Shown in pieces: positions 8,160 to 16,911 of a stretch of DNA of 64,000 nt. Location of the stretch: NCBI RefSeq assembly GCF_016861695.1, contig NZ_BOLP01000007.1:86197-150196 (forward strand), given 5' to 3'. A program made the translations under genes and the position numbers. Source of the stretch: Levilactobacillus andaensis. Its GTDB lineage: Bacteria > Bacillota > Bacilli > Lactobacillales > Lactobacillaceae. Under the pieces are notes generated by a model, which worked only from the letters and a program-made list of their open reading frames with translations, was not told the origin of the DNA and made no database searches. Positions within the stretch are counted from its first letter, which is position 1; every line of letters starts with the position of its first letter.

Positions 8160-9149
8160 ATGAAAAAAGTAGCACAGGGGTTATTGATGATCGGAGTGGC
8201 GCTTGGTGGATTGGGTGTCTTGGCGACTAGCCAACCAGCCCAAGCGAAGAGCTATGCTAAGGTGACGAAATATGGGTACAACTACAAAGAGTCGTCCACG
8301 TATTTCTATTTTACGGGCAAAAACGCCCTGTACACCAAGCCGGGGACAATCAAGGGCGCTAAATTAGTGAAGAGTAAACAGCAACTGTTGACGCTGAACG
8401 CGGCCAAAACTGGTGAAAAGACCTTTATGTGGCGGCGTACGGCAACGACCAATCGCGGTGCGGTGTACTACAAGGTCGAAACCTTCGACCGCAGCATCAA
8501 AGGTTGGATCTATGCGGGTAAGAAAAAGCAGCATAGTCTGGGAATGATCTACTACAAGCACACGGAGAAGGACCCAGCCGGTGGCGTCCAATTCTTTTCC
8601 TCGTTAGCAGATAGTGCGTTAACGACCGAAGAGAAGAGCCACTTCTATCGCTTAACAACGCCGGGGACCGTAGACGATGGGACGCAACTCTTCTATTCGA
8701 TTCCGGACTGGGCCGGTTTTGACGGCAAGTCGCAACCTAACAAGAAGAGCACCGTGGCGAATAAGAACGATGTCTTTGTCATTGATAATGCCAAGACCCG
8801 TGTTCGTGAAGGGGACCGGTGGGTCGTGGCGTACGATGTTAATCGTCCAGGCGTCGGTGGTTACATCAAAGAAAGCGGCCTGACAGCAATTTCAACGCCT
8901 AAGGCTAGCGAAGGGGTGACGGTTAATTATCGTGATTCCCGCACCAATAAATTACTCAACTCGTTTATTCTGCCGGTCTTAACCGGGGACAAGACGACCT
9001 CTATTGTGACGATTAATGATTTCCAAATCCCAGCAGGCTATGTAAGCAGTACGGAAAGCATGACCTCAAAGATTAAACTCGGCTTTGACAAGCAATCGAC
9101 GAAAAATGTCAAAGCGGGCAGTCAGTTAAACTATTACGTGATTAATTAA
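8160..9149 (+). CDS. Secreted SlpA-like surface protein with MucBP-like C-terminal domain
   Basis: 329 residues. Signal peptide of about 29 residues ending QPAQA before KSYAKVT. Residues 30-125 (NALYTKPGTIKGAKLV, TTNRGAVYYKVETFD, GWIYAGKK) resemble, from memory, the N-terminal wall-binding region of L. brevis S-layer protein SlpA. The last 80 residues (VTVNYRDSRTNKLLNSF, IPAGYVS, LNYYVI) look like a MucBP/mucin-binding unit. No LPxTG, so attachment would be non-covalent. GGGGG lies 8 nt before the ATG. Role inferred: S-layer-associated or adhesive protein. Confidence 0.75.
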   Translation: MKKVAQGLLMIGVALGGLGVLATSQPAQAKSYAKVTKYGYNYKESSTYFYFTGKNALYTKPGTIKGAKLVKSKQQLLTLNAAKTGEKTFMWRRTATTNRGAVYYKVETFDRSIKGWIYAGKKKQHSLGMIYYKHTEKDPAGGVQFFSSLADSALTTEEKSHFYRLTTPGTVDDGTQLFYSIPDWAGFDGKSQPNKKSTVANKNDVFVIDNAKTRVREGDRWVVAYDVNRPGVGGYIKESGLTAISTPKASEGVTVNYRDSRTNKLLNSFILPVLTGDKTTSIVTINDFQIPAGYVSSTESMTSKIKLGFDKQSTKNVKAGSQLNYYVIN

Positions 9150-9200
9150 AGTGAGACAACACGCGTCTGTAGAAATTATGGGGATGCGCCAATAGAAAGC

Positions 9201-9231
9201 GAGGCCGGGATTGGTTTATAATCCCGGCCTC
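9201..9231. terminator. Convergent hairpin between slp-like gene and merR
   Basis: Perfect 12-bp stem GAGGCCGGGATT / AATCCCGGCCTC with a 7-nt loop between two convergent genes. T-runs are poor on both sides. Confidence 0.6.
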
Positions 9232-9245
9232 ACTGTGTCCTTATA

Positions 9246-10007
9246 TTATTTTGCATACCGCTGAATCACGGCGACTAACGTTTCGGCGGCGTTCGGCAGA
9301 CCAACGTGGTCGTTGTAGTAGCTGGCGAAACGGTCATCGTCCAAGTACATCTGGGCTAAGCCTTGGTGGGCCGCCGCTGAGTAATTGTTCCACGTGAAAC
9401 ATAGCCATTGCCGATGGAGTTGGTAGACTTCCTCTGCGGTCGGACTGGCCAGGTCACCACTCGTTGCCACCGTTTTTAGGGCAGTAAACAAGTACTGTTC
9501 CGTTTCCTGCATGGCTTGGTAGTCGGTTTCGCTTAGCTTGCCAAAGCGTTGTTGGCTGGCATTAACGGGCTCTTGGCCGTACAACTGGCGGGCTTCCTCG
9601 CCAAATTCACGGTCGTTGTCGGTGAGTTGTTGCCGTTTGAAGGCGGCGAATTTTTCTGAATCGGTCATCTGGGGACCTCCTTTGCGGGCCGCTAGCGTGC
9701 GGTCCAACGTGTTCAGCAAGGCGGTCAGGTGATCGCGTTTCGTGGTCAACGCCGCGCGCTGTTGCGTTAACGCTGCCGTTTGCTCGGTCGCTGACTGCTT
9801 GAGTAATGATTGGATTTCCGTCAAGCTAAAGCCGAACGCTTGGAAATAGCGAATCAGCTGCAACCGGTCGACCGCCGCGGCTGAGTATTCCCGGTAGCCG
9901 TTATCCGGATTGCGGCTGGCGGGCAATAGCCCAATTTGATCGTAGTAGCGTAACGTTCGCGGACTGACACCGGCGAGTTGCGCGAGTGCTTGAATGCTGT
10001 AGGCCAC
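9246..10007 (-). CDS. MerR-family regulator with TipAS-type ligand domain
   Basis: 253 residues from the GTG at 10007. N-terminal MerR HTH (YSIQALAQLAGVSPRTLRYYD, GYREYSAAAVDRLQLIRYF), coiled coil at about 80-115, then a TipAS domain (EKFAAFKRQQL to YYNDHVG) that binds thiopeptide-like drugs. Such proteins activate multidrug export genes. AGGAGG ends 8 nt before this GTG; the GTG at 10016 sits directly against the SD and is less likely. A parS site lies within the coding sequence. Confidence 0.85.
   Translation of the reverse strand: MAYSIQALAQLAGVSPRTLRYYDQIGLLPASRNPDNGYREYSAAAVDRLQLIRYFQAFGFSLTEIQSLLKQSATEQTAALTQQRAALTTKRDHLTALLNTLDRTLAARKGGPQMTDSEKFAAFKRQQLTDNDREFGEEARQLYGQEPVNASQQRFGKLSETDYQAMQETEQYLFTALKTVATSGDLASPTAEEVYQLHRQWLCFTWNNYSAAAHQGLAQMYLDDDRFASYYNDHVGLPNAAETLVAVIQRYAK
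9386..9401 (+). other. parS site 2 (inside the merR gene)
   Basis: TGTTCCACGTGAAACA, identical to site 1. On the coding strand it encodes the Cys-Phe-Thr-Trp-Asn part of the TipAS domain. Confidence 0.85.
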
Positions 10008-10149
10008 GGGGACCACCTCCTGTCTTGCTTAGAATCTACTATATAGGTTGCCGTAGCGTCAAGGTCAAGCGGAAAGTCGGCGAAAATTTACCCACCCCTA
10101 AATCTCCAGTCAGCCCCGTCATGGCGGGCTTCTATCCGGGAGACAAGTT

Positions 10150-10177
10150 TTGTGATTGCCACGGAGTGTGATAAAAT
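10150..10177 (+). promoter_or_regulatory. Candidate promoter of gdpP
   Basis: TTGTGA (10150-10155), 16-nt spacer, TAAAAT (10172-10177), about 80 nt before the start. Confidence 0.5.
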
Positions 10178-10257
10178 AAGGGTATTATTTGTAAGTTGCG
10201 GTCGGTGGTTTTTCCCGGTCCGCACAAATTTTCCAGACGAATCAGATGAGGAGAAAA

Positions 10258-12273
10258 ATGAATAAATTATTTTCGCGAGCTAACGTGCCTGAATTCTTAC
10301 AGAACCGGCGCTTGCGGGGCATTGCTGCGATGACGGCATTACTCGCCATCTTGGGAATCGTCCTGTCATTTTTGCTCAATTGGATCTTCGGCATCGTGAT
10401 TTTGATCCTAGTGGGCATTGCGACGCTAGTGACGTTTAATACCATGGCCGAGATCGGGTCCGACACGACGCAGTATATTTCCGACCTGTCGTTTCGGATT
10501 CAGCAGGGTGAGCAAGAGGCGCTGATCCGCATGCCACCTGGTGTGATGATTCTGGGCGACAACAACCAGATTGAGTGGGTCAATCCTTATCTCCAGAAAT
10601 ATTTTGGGGACCAGGACGTCTTGAACCGGACCATCGCGACGGTCGACCCGGACTTGGCGAAGTTGATCGATAGCGCCGAGCCCAAGACCATGACGACGGT
10701 TCGCTGGCAAGACTACCGCTTTACGCTGTACGTTCAACCGGACTTTCACGCCATTTACCTCTATGACATCACGCACTACGAGTTGATTCAAGAGCAGTAT
10801 GACGACGAAAAAATCGCGATTGGCCAAGTCTTTTTGGATAACTACGATGAAATTACGCAGTCGATGACCGACCAGGATATTTCGAACCTGCGAAATTACG
10901 TCACCAACGAGTTGTCGGCTTGGGTGCAACAGTTTGACATGTACTTGAAGCAACTGGACGATGACCACTACTTCATTCTGGCCTACGCCAAGTCGCTGGC
11001 CGCCATTGAAGCCGATAAATTTAAGATCCTGGATACCATTCGGGAGAGCACGTCGAAGCAAAACTTCCCGTTGACCCTGAGTATCGGGATTGCTTACGGC
11101 GACCCCAACTTGAACAAGTTGGCCGACCAAGCGCAAAGCAACCTGGACCTCGCCCTGGGACGGGGTGGGGACCAAGTTGTCGTGAAGGCCGCCGACCAGG
11201 AAGCCCGCTACTATGGCGGGAAGACCAACCCGATGGAAAAACGGACGCGGGTACGGGCCCGGATGATTTCACAAGCTCTGCAAGAGCTGATGAACGAGTC
11301 CGACCAAATCTTCGTTCAGGGACATTCACAACCCGACATGGATTCACTGGGAGCTTGCCTAGGGATTCGCCGGATTGCGCAAATGAACCAGAAAACCTGT
11401 TGGATTGTATTGGATAAGGAAACGGTCCACTCCGATGTCCAACGGCTGCTGGACAATCTGAAGGCTTATCCGGAAATTGATGCCGCCATCATTTCGCCGG
11501 AAGAGGCGTTGGAAAAGGCCACCGACCAGAGCATGTTGCTGATGGTCGACCATTCCAAACCGTCGATCTCGATTTCCGCTGAACTTTACCACCGCATGGA
11601 AAACCGCGTGATGATTATTGACCATCACCGGCGTGGCGAAGAGTTCCCTGAAAATCCACTGTTGGTCTACATCGAACCTTACGCCAGCTCGACGTGTGAG
11701 CTGATTACCGAAATGTTTGAGTACCAGTCACAGGAGAGCGAACCCATCAACAAGCTGGAAGCTACGGCGATGCTGACCGGGATCTTCGTTGACACCAAAC
11801 ACTTCTCGTTGCGGACGGGGACGCGGACGTTTGACGCCGCCAGTTATCTGCGGTCTGCCGGCGCCGATGCCGTTAAAATGCAGCAGTACATGAAGGAAAA
11901 TGTCGACAGTTATCTGCAACGCAATCATTTGATTGAAATGGTCGAGTTTGTTAATGAAGACATGGCTATCGTTGCCGGGGAAGAGGACCAGACGTATGAT
12001 CCCGTCACCGCGGCCCAAGCGGCTGATGACCTGCTCAACATGTCCGGTGTCGACGCCTCGTTTGTCATCACGCGCAGAGCGGATGGCCGCGTGGGCATTT
12101 CCGCCCGGTCGTTGGGTGAGATCAACGTGCAGCTGACCATGGAAGACATGGGCGGTGGTGGCCATTTGTCCAACGCCGCGACCCAAATCGCCGACAAGAC
12201 GGTGACCGAGGTCAAGCAGCAGTTGCTCGACATTTTGAACAAGTCGGATGAGCCGGAACCGGTGACGACTTAG
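10258..12273 (+). CDS. gdpP: c-di-AMP phosphodiesterase GdpP (DHH-DHHA1)
   Basis: 671 residues. Two transmembrane helices (about 20-60), degenerate PAS (about 80-160), degenerate GGDEF (about 170-300), then DHH (GHSQPDMDSLG, MVDHSKPS, DHHRRGEEF) and DHHA1 with GGGGHLSNAAT. It hydrolyses c-di-AMP to pApA at the membrane, controlling potassium, osmotic and cell-wall balance. The ATG at 10246 overlaps the SD GAGGAG, so 10258 is the start. The gdpP-rplI-dnaB order is conserved in Firmicutes, here interrupted by a repeat element and a Fic gene. Confidence 0.95.
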   Translation: MNKLFSRANVPEFLQNRRLRGIAAMTALLAILGIVLSFLLNWIFGIVILILVGIATLVTFNTMAEIGSDTTQYISDLSFRIQQGEQEALIRMPPGVMILGDNNQIEWVNPYLQKYFGDQDVLNRTIATVDPDLAKLIDSAEPKTMTTVRWQDYRFTLYVQPDFHAIYLYDITHYELIQEQYDDEKIAIGQVFLDNYDEITQSMTDQDISNLRNYVTNELSAWVQQFDMYLKQLDDDHYFILAYAKSLAAIEADKFKILDTIRESTSKQNFPLTLSIGIAYGDPNLNKLADQAQSNLDLALGRGGDQVVVKAADQEARYYGGKTNPMEKRTRVRARMISQALQELMNESDQIFVQGHSQPDMDSLGACLGIRRIAQMNQKTCWIVLDKETVHSDVQRLLDNLKAYPEIDAAIISPEEALEKATDQSMLLMVDHSKPSISISAELYHRMENRVMIIDHHRRGEEFPENPLLVYIEPYASSTCELITEMFEYQSQESEPINKLEATAMLTGIFVDTKHFSLRTGTRTFDAASYLRSAGADAVKMQQYMKENVDSYLQRNHLIEMVEFVNEDMAIVAGEEDQTYDPVTAAQAADDLLNMSGVDASFVITRRADGRVGISARSLGEINVQLTMEDMGGGGHLSNAATQIADKTVTEVKQQLLDILNKSDEPEPVTT

Positions 12274-12352
12274 GGGTGGAATGGCCAAGTCATTTCAAAC
12301 TAAAAATGTGATATGACAAATTGATTGTGGGTTGAATGAATGTTAGCCGAGA

Positions 12353-12487
12353 GGGCGGTCAAAATAGGCTCAGCCGTGGCACTGCTTTAGCTGAGCGACT
12401 TGCTCGGCTTAGGCAGAACCGAGTTTTGAGACCTGAACTAGGGGCTCAAAATCGTGTTCACAGCGTTCCAGCCTATTTTGACCGCCC
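12353..12487. repeat. Dispersed multi-stem element, copy a
   Basis: Perfect 18-bp terminal inverted repeat (12353-12370 and 12470-12487). Inside are two hairpins: TAGCTGAGC / GCTCGGCTTA and GAGTTTTGAG / CTCAAAATC. It shares architecture and short conserved segments (GGCTCAGSCGYG, TTCCAGCC or ATCCAGCC, then AAGGCGAAA just outside) with the element at 23931-24070, while stem sequences differ in a compensatory way. The frame running through it is not taken as a gene. Confidence 0.7.
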
Positions 12488-12593
12488 GGCAAGGCGAAAC
12501 GGGAACATCAATTTAACCCCACAACGATTAATTGCTTCTTACCAATAGGTAGCGTAGGATTAATTTAGAAATGAAATTAGAGGAGTGACCGCC

Positions 12594-13052
12594 ATGAAAG
12601 TCATTTTTATCAAGGATGTTCGCGGAAAAGGTAAGCGCGGGGAAATCAAAAATGTTCCCGATGGCTATGCCCAAAACTTTCTGATCAAGCGGGGGCTGGC
12701 TAAGGAAGCCAACCAATCCGCCATGAGTCAGTTATCCGCAGAACGCAAAGCCGAACAACGGCGTGAAGCCGAAGATTTGGCCGAAGCACAAGAATTGCAA
12801 AAGCGCTTGGAAGACAAGAAAACGGTTGTTGAAATCGTGGCTAAGGCTGGGGAAGACGACCGGTTATTCGGGTCCATTCCTAGCAAGCAAATTGTTCAGG
12901 CCTTAGACAAGCAGTTCAATTTGAAGATCGACAAGCGCAAGGTCGACCTCCCAGAACCCATCCGGACGTTAGGTTTCACCAACGTGCCGGTTAAATTACA
13001 CAGCGATGTGATCGCCAAGATTCGGGTTCACGTGGTCGCTAAGCAAAAGTAA
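12594..13052 (+). CDS. rplI: 50S ribosomal protein bL9
   Basis: 152 residues, usual length. N-terminal domain [27 protein letters not shown] (first 20 residues diagnostic), long connecting helix rich in Glu/Lys, C-terminal rRNA-binding domain. It binds 23S rRNA at the base of the L1 stalk. A GTG at 12585 is in frame, but AGGAG directly before it fits the ATG at 12594 better. It lies between gdpP and dnaB and is followed by a terminator. Confidence 0.96.
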   Translation: MKVIFIKDVRGKGKRGEIKNVPDGYAQNFLIKRGLAKEANQSAMSQLSAERKAEQRREAEDLAEAQELQKRLEDKKTVVEIVAKAGEDDRLFGSIPSKQIVQALDKQFNLKIDKRKVDLPEPIRTLGFTNVPVKLHSDVIAKIRVHVVAKQK

Positions 13053-13062
13053 AGTTAACTTG

Positions 13063-13090
13063 AAGGTCGTCCGTTCTGGGCGACTTTTTT
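13063..13090 (+). terminator. Terminator after rplI
   Basis: GTCGTCC / GGGCGAC stem with a GTTCT loop, followed by six T. Confidence 0.85.
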
Positions 13091-13188
13091 CGTTCTCACG
13101 ATGGCGTGAGTCGAATGATTCCCCAGCACTCGAAAGTAGTGTATGATTCAGTGTAATAGTTGAGCTTACGTGAGGGGGTGTCGGTGAA

Positions 13189-13947
13189 ATGTCTAAGCAG
13201 GATAATACAGCATTAGCACGTTTTATAACGTCGCTAGGCAGTCTAAACGATTACGGCAGTACCGTTGCCCAGACAAAACAAGCGTTGGATTTGAACTCGC
13301 CACAACCGCTGAATCAGGGTGGGGAGGACGTTGCGATTTTTCAAGACGCGCTGCAAGGGATTGCGGCGGTGAAGCAGGTGGGATTCTCTGTCGAGGGCAT
13401 TATTGCCATCAACCGGGCGTTCACCACGCCATCGGTTGAGCAACCAATGCTACCAGGACACCTGCGGAACGGGGGTTACAATGAAGATGATCGCATTGCC
13501 ATCACGATTGATTCGCGGGCGCGGGTGAGCTATTTCCCACCGGAAGTCGTGACGCGGGCGGATCTGCAGACAATCGTGGCGGCATTTCAGGTGTCCACGC
13601 GGGATGAGACGGCAGCTTGGCACGTTTTCGCTGATTTGGCCAAATTACAGCCGTTTCAGGATGGTAATAAACGGACCGCACTGATTGCGGCCAACGCGGC
13701 GGCTAACACGTGGACTCTCGAAAATTATTTGGTATTACCGTTTAATGATCTTGACCGCGTTGATTTCACGACGGCCTTGATGCGCTACTATTTGGCAACG
13801 GATAAAACGGCGGCCCAACAGGCTTTTTACCGGATGATGGCGGTCTTACCATCGAATCGTGAACAGCAACTCCACCGGCCGATTTCGCCCACGGAAGACG
13901 CGCGGCCGCAGCGGGTTCACCTGAAACCCATGCTGCGTAAGGGTTAG
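13189..13947 (+). CDS. Fic-domain protein with His-to-Gln change in the catalytic motif
   Basis: 252 residues. The Fic core is at about 105-200, with the motif LQPFQDGNKRTALIAAN. The canonical active-site His before Pro-Phe is Gln (codon CAG), while the phosphate-binding GNKR part is intact. The His is the general base for AMP transfer, so ordinary AMPylation would be lost or altered. A Pro/Arg-rich tail follows residue 225. GGGGGTG precedes the ATG. It interrupts the usual rplI-dnaB neighbourhood, which suggests insertion. Target unknown. Confidence 0.75.
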   Translation: MSKQDNTALARFITSLGSLNDYGSTVAQTKQALDLNSPQPLNQGGEDVAIFQDALQGIAAVKQVGFSVEGIIAINRAFTTPSVEQPMLPGHLRNGGYNEDDRIAITIDSRARVSYFPPEVVTRADLQTIVAAFQVSTRDETAAWHVFADLAKLQPFQDGNKRTALIAANAAANTWTLENYLVLPFNDLDRVDFTTALMRYYLATDKTAAQQAFYRMMAVLPSNREQQLHRPISPTEDARPQRVHLKPMLRKG

Positions 13948-14098
13948 ATATTGCCATTTCCCTACTATGAATTTACATGGTAAAATGTAGCTCTAGACGT
14001 GGAATATGAACTCAGAATTTATCGCCGTCAGCGACTCGTTGGCGGCGACGTTATCGTTGAAGCCAGTAAGCAACAAGTTAAGAGGTAATCGGTTAAGC

Positions 14099-15496
14099 AT
14101 GGATAATAATGTACTGACAGACCACACACCACCACAGAACCTCGATGCCGAAAAGGCCGTCCTCGGGGCGATCTTTTTGAGTACCGATGCCTTGGTGGAT
14201 GCGCTGGAATATCTGGAGCCGGAGGACTTTTACCGCCGGGAACACCAGATTATTTTCCAAGCGATGATTGATTTGAACGACCGCGACGAGGCCATTGATG
14301 TGGTCACGATTACGGACCGGTTGACGGCGAAAAACGAGTTGGAAGACGTGGGTGGCATCACTTACATCGCTGACTTGGCTGGCGCCGTGCCCACCGCGGC
14401 CAACGCGACCTACTACGCGAAAATCGTGCAGGAAAAGGCCATTTTACGGCGGCTGATTCAAACGGCCACGAACATTGTCACGCAAGGGTATCAACAGGAC
14501 GAAGACGTTTCTGACATGCTCGACAACGCCGAACGCGACATCATGAGCGTCGCTGAGACCCGGAACCAGTCTGGATTTAAGCCAATTCGCGACGTGTTGA
14601 ATTCATCCTTTGAGGAAATCAACAAGTTGTCCGAACAGGGTGACGTCATCACCGGGCTGTCGACGGGTTATGCCGAGTTGGATAAAATGACGACCGGACT
14701 GCACGACGACGAATTGATGATTCTCGCCGCCCGGCCAGCCGTTGGGAAAACTGCCTTTGCCCTGAACATTGCGCAAAACGTGGGGACCAAGACGGACAAG
14801 ACCGTCGCTATTTTTAGTTTGGAAATGAGTGCCGAATCGTTGGTCAACCGGATGCTGTGTGCGGAAGGGTCGATCGACGCCAATCACTTGCGGACGGGGC
14901 AACTGTCCGAAGAAGAATGGCAAAACCTGATCGTTGCTATGGGGAGTCTGGCCAAGGCCAGCATTTACATTGACGACACCGCCGGGAACAAGATTACCGA
15001 AATCCGGGCAAAATGTCGACGACTCGCTAAGGAAAAGGGCAACTTGGGCTTGATCGTGATCGATTATCTGCAACTGATCGAAGGGACCAACCACGAAAGC
15101 CGGCAACAAGAAGTCTCCGATATTTCGCGGCAGTTAAAGAAGCTCGCCAAGGAATTGCACGTGCCCGTTATTGCGCTGTCTCAACTCTCACGGGGCGTTG
15201 AACAGCGACAGGATAAGCGGCCAGTGTTGTCCGATATCCGTGAATCCGGGTCGATCGAACAAGATGCCGATATCGTCTCCTTCCTGTACCGGGACGATTA
15301 CTACGAGCGTGAGGGCGATGAAGATGGCGGTGGCGACAACAGCGGTGATCCCCGTGATGAGGGCGACCAAGATGTCGGCGAAGTCGAAGTCATTATTGAG
15401 AAGAACCGGTCGGGTCCCCGGGGAACGGTCAAACTGCTCTTTGTGAAATCATTTAATAAATTCTCGTCCGTGGCGTATACGCCGGATCAAAATTAG
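14099..15496 (+). CDS. dnaB: Replicative DNA helicase DnaB
   Basis: 465 residues from the ATG at 14099 (MDNNVLTDHTPPQNLDAEKAV, family-like start); an in-frame ATG at 14006 would add 31 unmatched residues. N-terminal collar domain (20-125), linker, RecA-like motor: ARPAVGKTAFALNIAQN (Walker A), LIVIDYLQLIEG (Walker B), SGSIEQDADIV. It unwinds DNA ahead of the fork as a hexamer. An acidic Gly/Asp-rich insert near 410-440 is common in lactobacilli. The SD AGAGG is 13 nt from the start, longer than usual. Confidence 0.93.
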   Translation: MDNNVLTDHTPPQNLDAEKAVLGAIFLSTDALVDALEYLEPEDFYRREHQIIFQAMIDLNDRDEAIDVVTITDRLTAKNELEDVGGITYIADLAGAVPTAANATYYAKIVQEKAILRRLIQTATNIVTQGYQQDEDVSDMLDNAERDIMSVAETRNQSGFKPIRDVLNSSFEEINKLSEQGDVITGLSTGYAELDKMTTGLHDDELMILAARPAVGKTAFALNIAQNVGTKTDKTVAIFSLEMSAESLVNRMLCAEGSIDANHLRTGQLSEEEWQNLIVAMGSLAKASIYIDDTAGNKITEIRAKCRRLAKEKGNLGLIVIDYLQLIEGTNHESRQQEVSDISRQLKKLAKELHVPVIALSQLSRGVEQRQDKRPVLSDIRESGSIEQDADIVSFLYRDDYYEREGDEDGGGDNSGDPRDEGDQDVGEVEVIIEKNRSGPRGTVKLLFVKSFNKFSSVAYTPDQN

Positions 15497-15596
15497 GAGT
15501 TTTCCTGGAAGAGGTTGCATAAGCACGTTCTGACGCTGAAAAAAGCGCGAAAATTTATCCGGATGAATTTAACATAAATCAAATTACGGGGCAACA

Positions 15597-15868
15597 TCAT
15601 TCTAATTAACGTTATAATTAGAGGATAAATAGTGTTTATGCGCAAAATTCATAGGAGTGTGCCAGAAAGTTCACACTTTCATCATATTTTCCGATTAGTA
15701 TATGGAATATAGAAGTTGACCAATCGGTTGCTTCTACCAAAGATTAACAATCTTTTTTCATGTACTCCTCCTCCCCTGGAATAATGAAAAAATAGTTAAC
15801 GTCATTCTTATATAATGACGTTACCCCTACTCCGATGACCATCGCTTTCCCCGAGCGGTGGTTTTTTT
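15597..15868. ncRNA. Structured intergenic region with two terminators, candidate small RNA(s)
   Basis: On + : a TATAAT at 15613-15618 inside a palindrome (TCTAATTA / TAATTAGA), a hairpin TAGAAG / CTTCTA, then AAAGATT-AAC-AATCTTTTTT (15739-15758), which could end a 130-nt RNA. Further on is a stem TAACGTCATT / AATGACGTTA (15797-15823) and a second terminator, ACCATCGCT / GAGCGGTGGT plus seven T (15836-15868). On the minus strand GGGGAGGAGG leads a five-codon frame MKKDC (15745-15762) whose codons overlap the first terminator stem. Product unproven. Confidence 0.3.
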
Positions 15869-15879
15869 GTGCAAAAAAT

Positions 15880-16050
15880 GGGTCTGGGACAAAAGTCCCA
15901 GACCCATTTTGCGCTCCGAACGTATATTGCGGAAACGTGCGACAAAAGGCAGTCAACTCCGCTTAACCCCGATAGACAAACAATCCAAAACCGGGATTAT
16001 TCGTCTATCGACGTTAATGCTCATTGACTGACCGCCTTTTGTCCCACTCT
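15880..16050. repeat. Dispersed intergenic repeat, copy 1
   Basis: About 170 bp nearly identical to 33291-33460. It opens with a perfect hairpin GGTCTGGGAC-AAAA-GTCCCAGACC, then a long-range inverted repeat GACAAAAGGC / GCCTTTTGTC enclosing an inner stem CGATAGAC / GTCTATCG. Both copies are in the same orientation, downstream of core genes. Short frames starting MTAFCRTF in both copies are by-products of the repeat. Confidence 0.8.
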
Positions 16051-16066
16051 CATTTTGGGAGTCAGC

Positions 16067-16180
16067 TTAAAGCTGGTTCCAATCGATGTCATCAATATTG
16101 GTCCAGCCCGAGTTGTCTTGCTCGCGTTGTTCAATGACGACTAAGGTTCCCGACATAAGAAGATATTGCGTTTCGTCCAT
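16067..16180 (-). CDS. Small acidic protein, 37 residues, unknown
   Basis: ATG at 16180 preceded at 8 nt by AGGAG, reading MDETQYLLMSGTLVVIEQRE and ending with WTNIDDIDWNQL before a TAA. Acidic, with a central short beta-like stretch; no membrane segment. I do not recognise it. It lies upstream of nothing on its own strand except the repeat, and downstream of the flavodoxin-like gene with a parS site between. The good RBS and clean start argue for translation. Confidence 0.5.
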   Translation of the reverse strand: MDETQYLLMSGTLVVIEQREQDNSGWTNIDDIDWNQL

Positions 16181-16215
16181 TACTGATGCTCCTAACTCAT
16201 CCAGAACAATTCGTA

Positions 16216-16231
16216 TGTTTCACATGAAACA
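16216..16231 (+). other. parS site 3 (variant)
   Basis: TGTTTCACATGAAACA: parS with A at the central CACRTG position, immediately beyond the end of the FMN reductase gene. Confidence 0.75.
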
Positions 16232-16233
16232 TT

Positions 16234-16764
16234 CTAAACTATTTTCTTCAAATTCAAACGTAATGCGTCAAAGCTAGCCGGCAGCGTGCGCATTTCAGCC
16301 ACGTCGTTCGGCCCATCCGCCGTGACCGTTGCCACGCCGCGGAAGTCCATTTTTAACCACTCGCAGGAGTAGCGAATGGCGTTAGCAATGCCCGCCGCCT
16401 TGATCTCCGGCTGGTCGGCCCCGACCACCAGCAAGTAGACGCGCTTGCCTTGAAAGGGGAAGCCGTTGGTGTAGCTGTCGAACCAACGGTCCATGAACAC
16501 CTTCAGCGGGGCGGCCATGTCATACCAATAGACTGGCGTGGCTAGCACGATATCACTGGCCACGGCCACTTTGGTCATCAGCGTTTCGTAGTCGTCGGTG
16601 GAATCGGCTTGCGGGCGATCGGTGTCGCGGTTGTCCTGAACGAAATTCAGGTGGTGGTCCATTAAGTGAATCGTCGTGTGGGGAATGCCGGTCAGTAGGC
16701 GTTCGCCTAGCGTTGCGGTATTGCCCTGTTTGCGGGCGCTAGCATTGAATAGTAAGACGGTCAT
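16234..16764 (-). CDS. NAD(P)H-dependent FMN reductase / flavodoxin-fold oxidoreductase
   Basis: 176 residues. FMN phosphate-binding loop NASARKQGNTATL at the N-terminus and the flavin-contacting ATPVYWYDMAAPLKVFMDRW in the middle, as in the NADPH-dependent FMN reductase family. Transfers electrons from NAD(P)H to quinones, azo compounds or free flavin; exact substrate not predictable. GGAGGAG lies 7-8 nt before the ATG. Divergent from the SDR gene at 16912 with about 150 nt between them, so the two may be co-regulated. Confidence 0.85.
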   Translation of the reverse strand: MTVLLFNASARKQGNTATLGERLLTGIPHTTIHLMDHHLNFVQDNRDTDRPQADSTDDYETLMTKVAVASDIVLATPVYWYDMAAPLKVFMDRWFDSYTNGFPFQGKRVYLLVVGADQPEIKAAGIANAIRYSCEWLKMDFRGVATVTADGPNDVAEMRTLPASFDALRLNLKKIV

Positions 16765-16911
16765 AGTCAGGTCTCCTCCTTAGAGTCAGTTTAGGGAAAG
16801 CCACCGGCAAATGCAATTGACAACCCTCGTGTGGCGTCGTATAGTATGCGGGGTCGTGGTCAGTGACGTTCGACATGGCCGAACCCCCGACTTAAACGGG
16901 AGGTATTTCAG

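Noticed and set aside
9201..9231. Hairpin as a full terminator for both convergent genes
   Set aside because: The stem is perfect but T-runs are poor on both sides, so it is kept with moderate confidence only.
12336..12548. 70-codon + frame across element a
   Set aside because: It runs through the inverted repeat and both hairpins; GTG/ATG without RBS and no protein-like composition.
15744..15956. Minus-strand frame starting MTAFCRTF, and its twin at 33052-33366
   Set aside because: Both start inside the two copies of the dispersed repeat, share only the repeat-coded part and have no RBS; by-products of the repeat.
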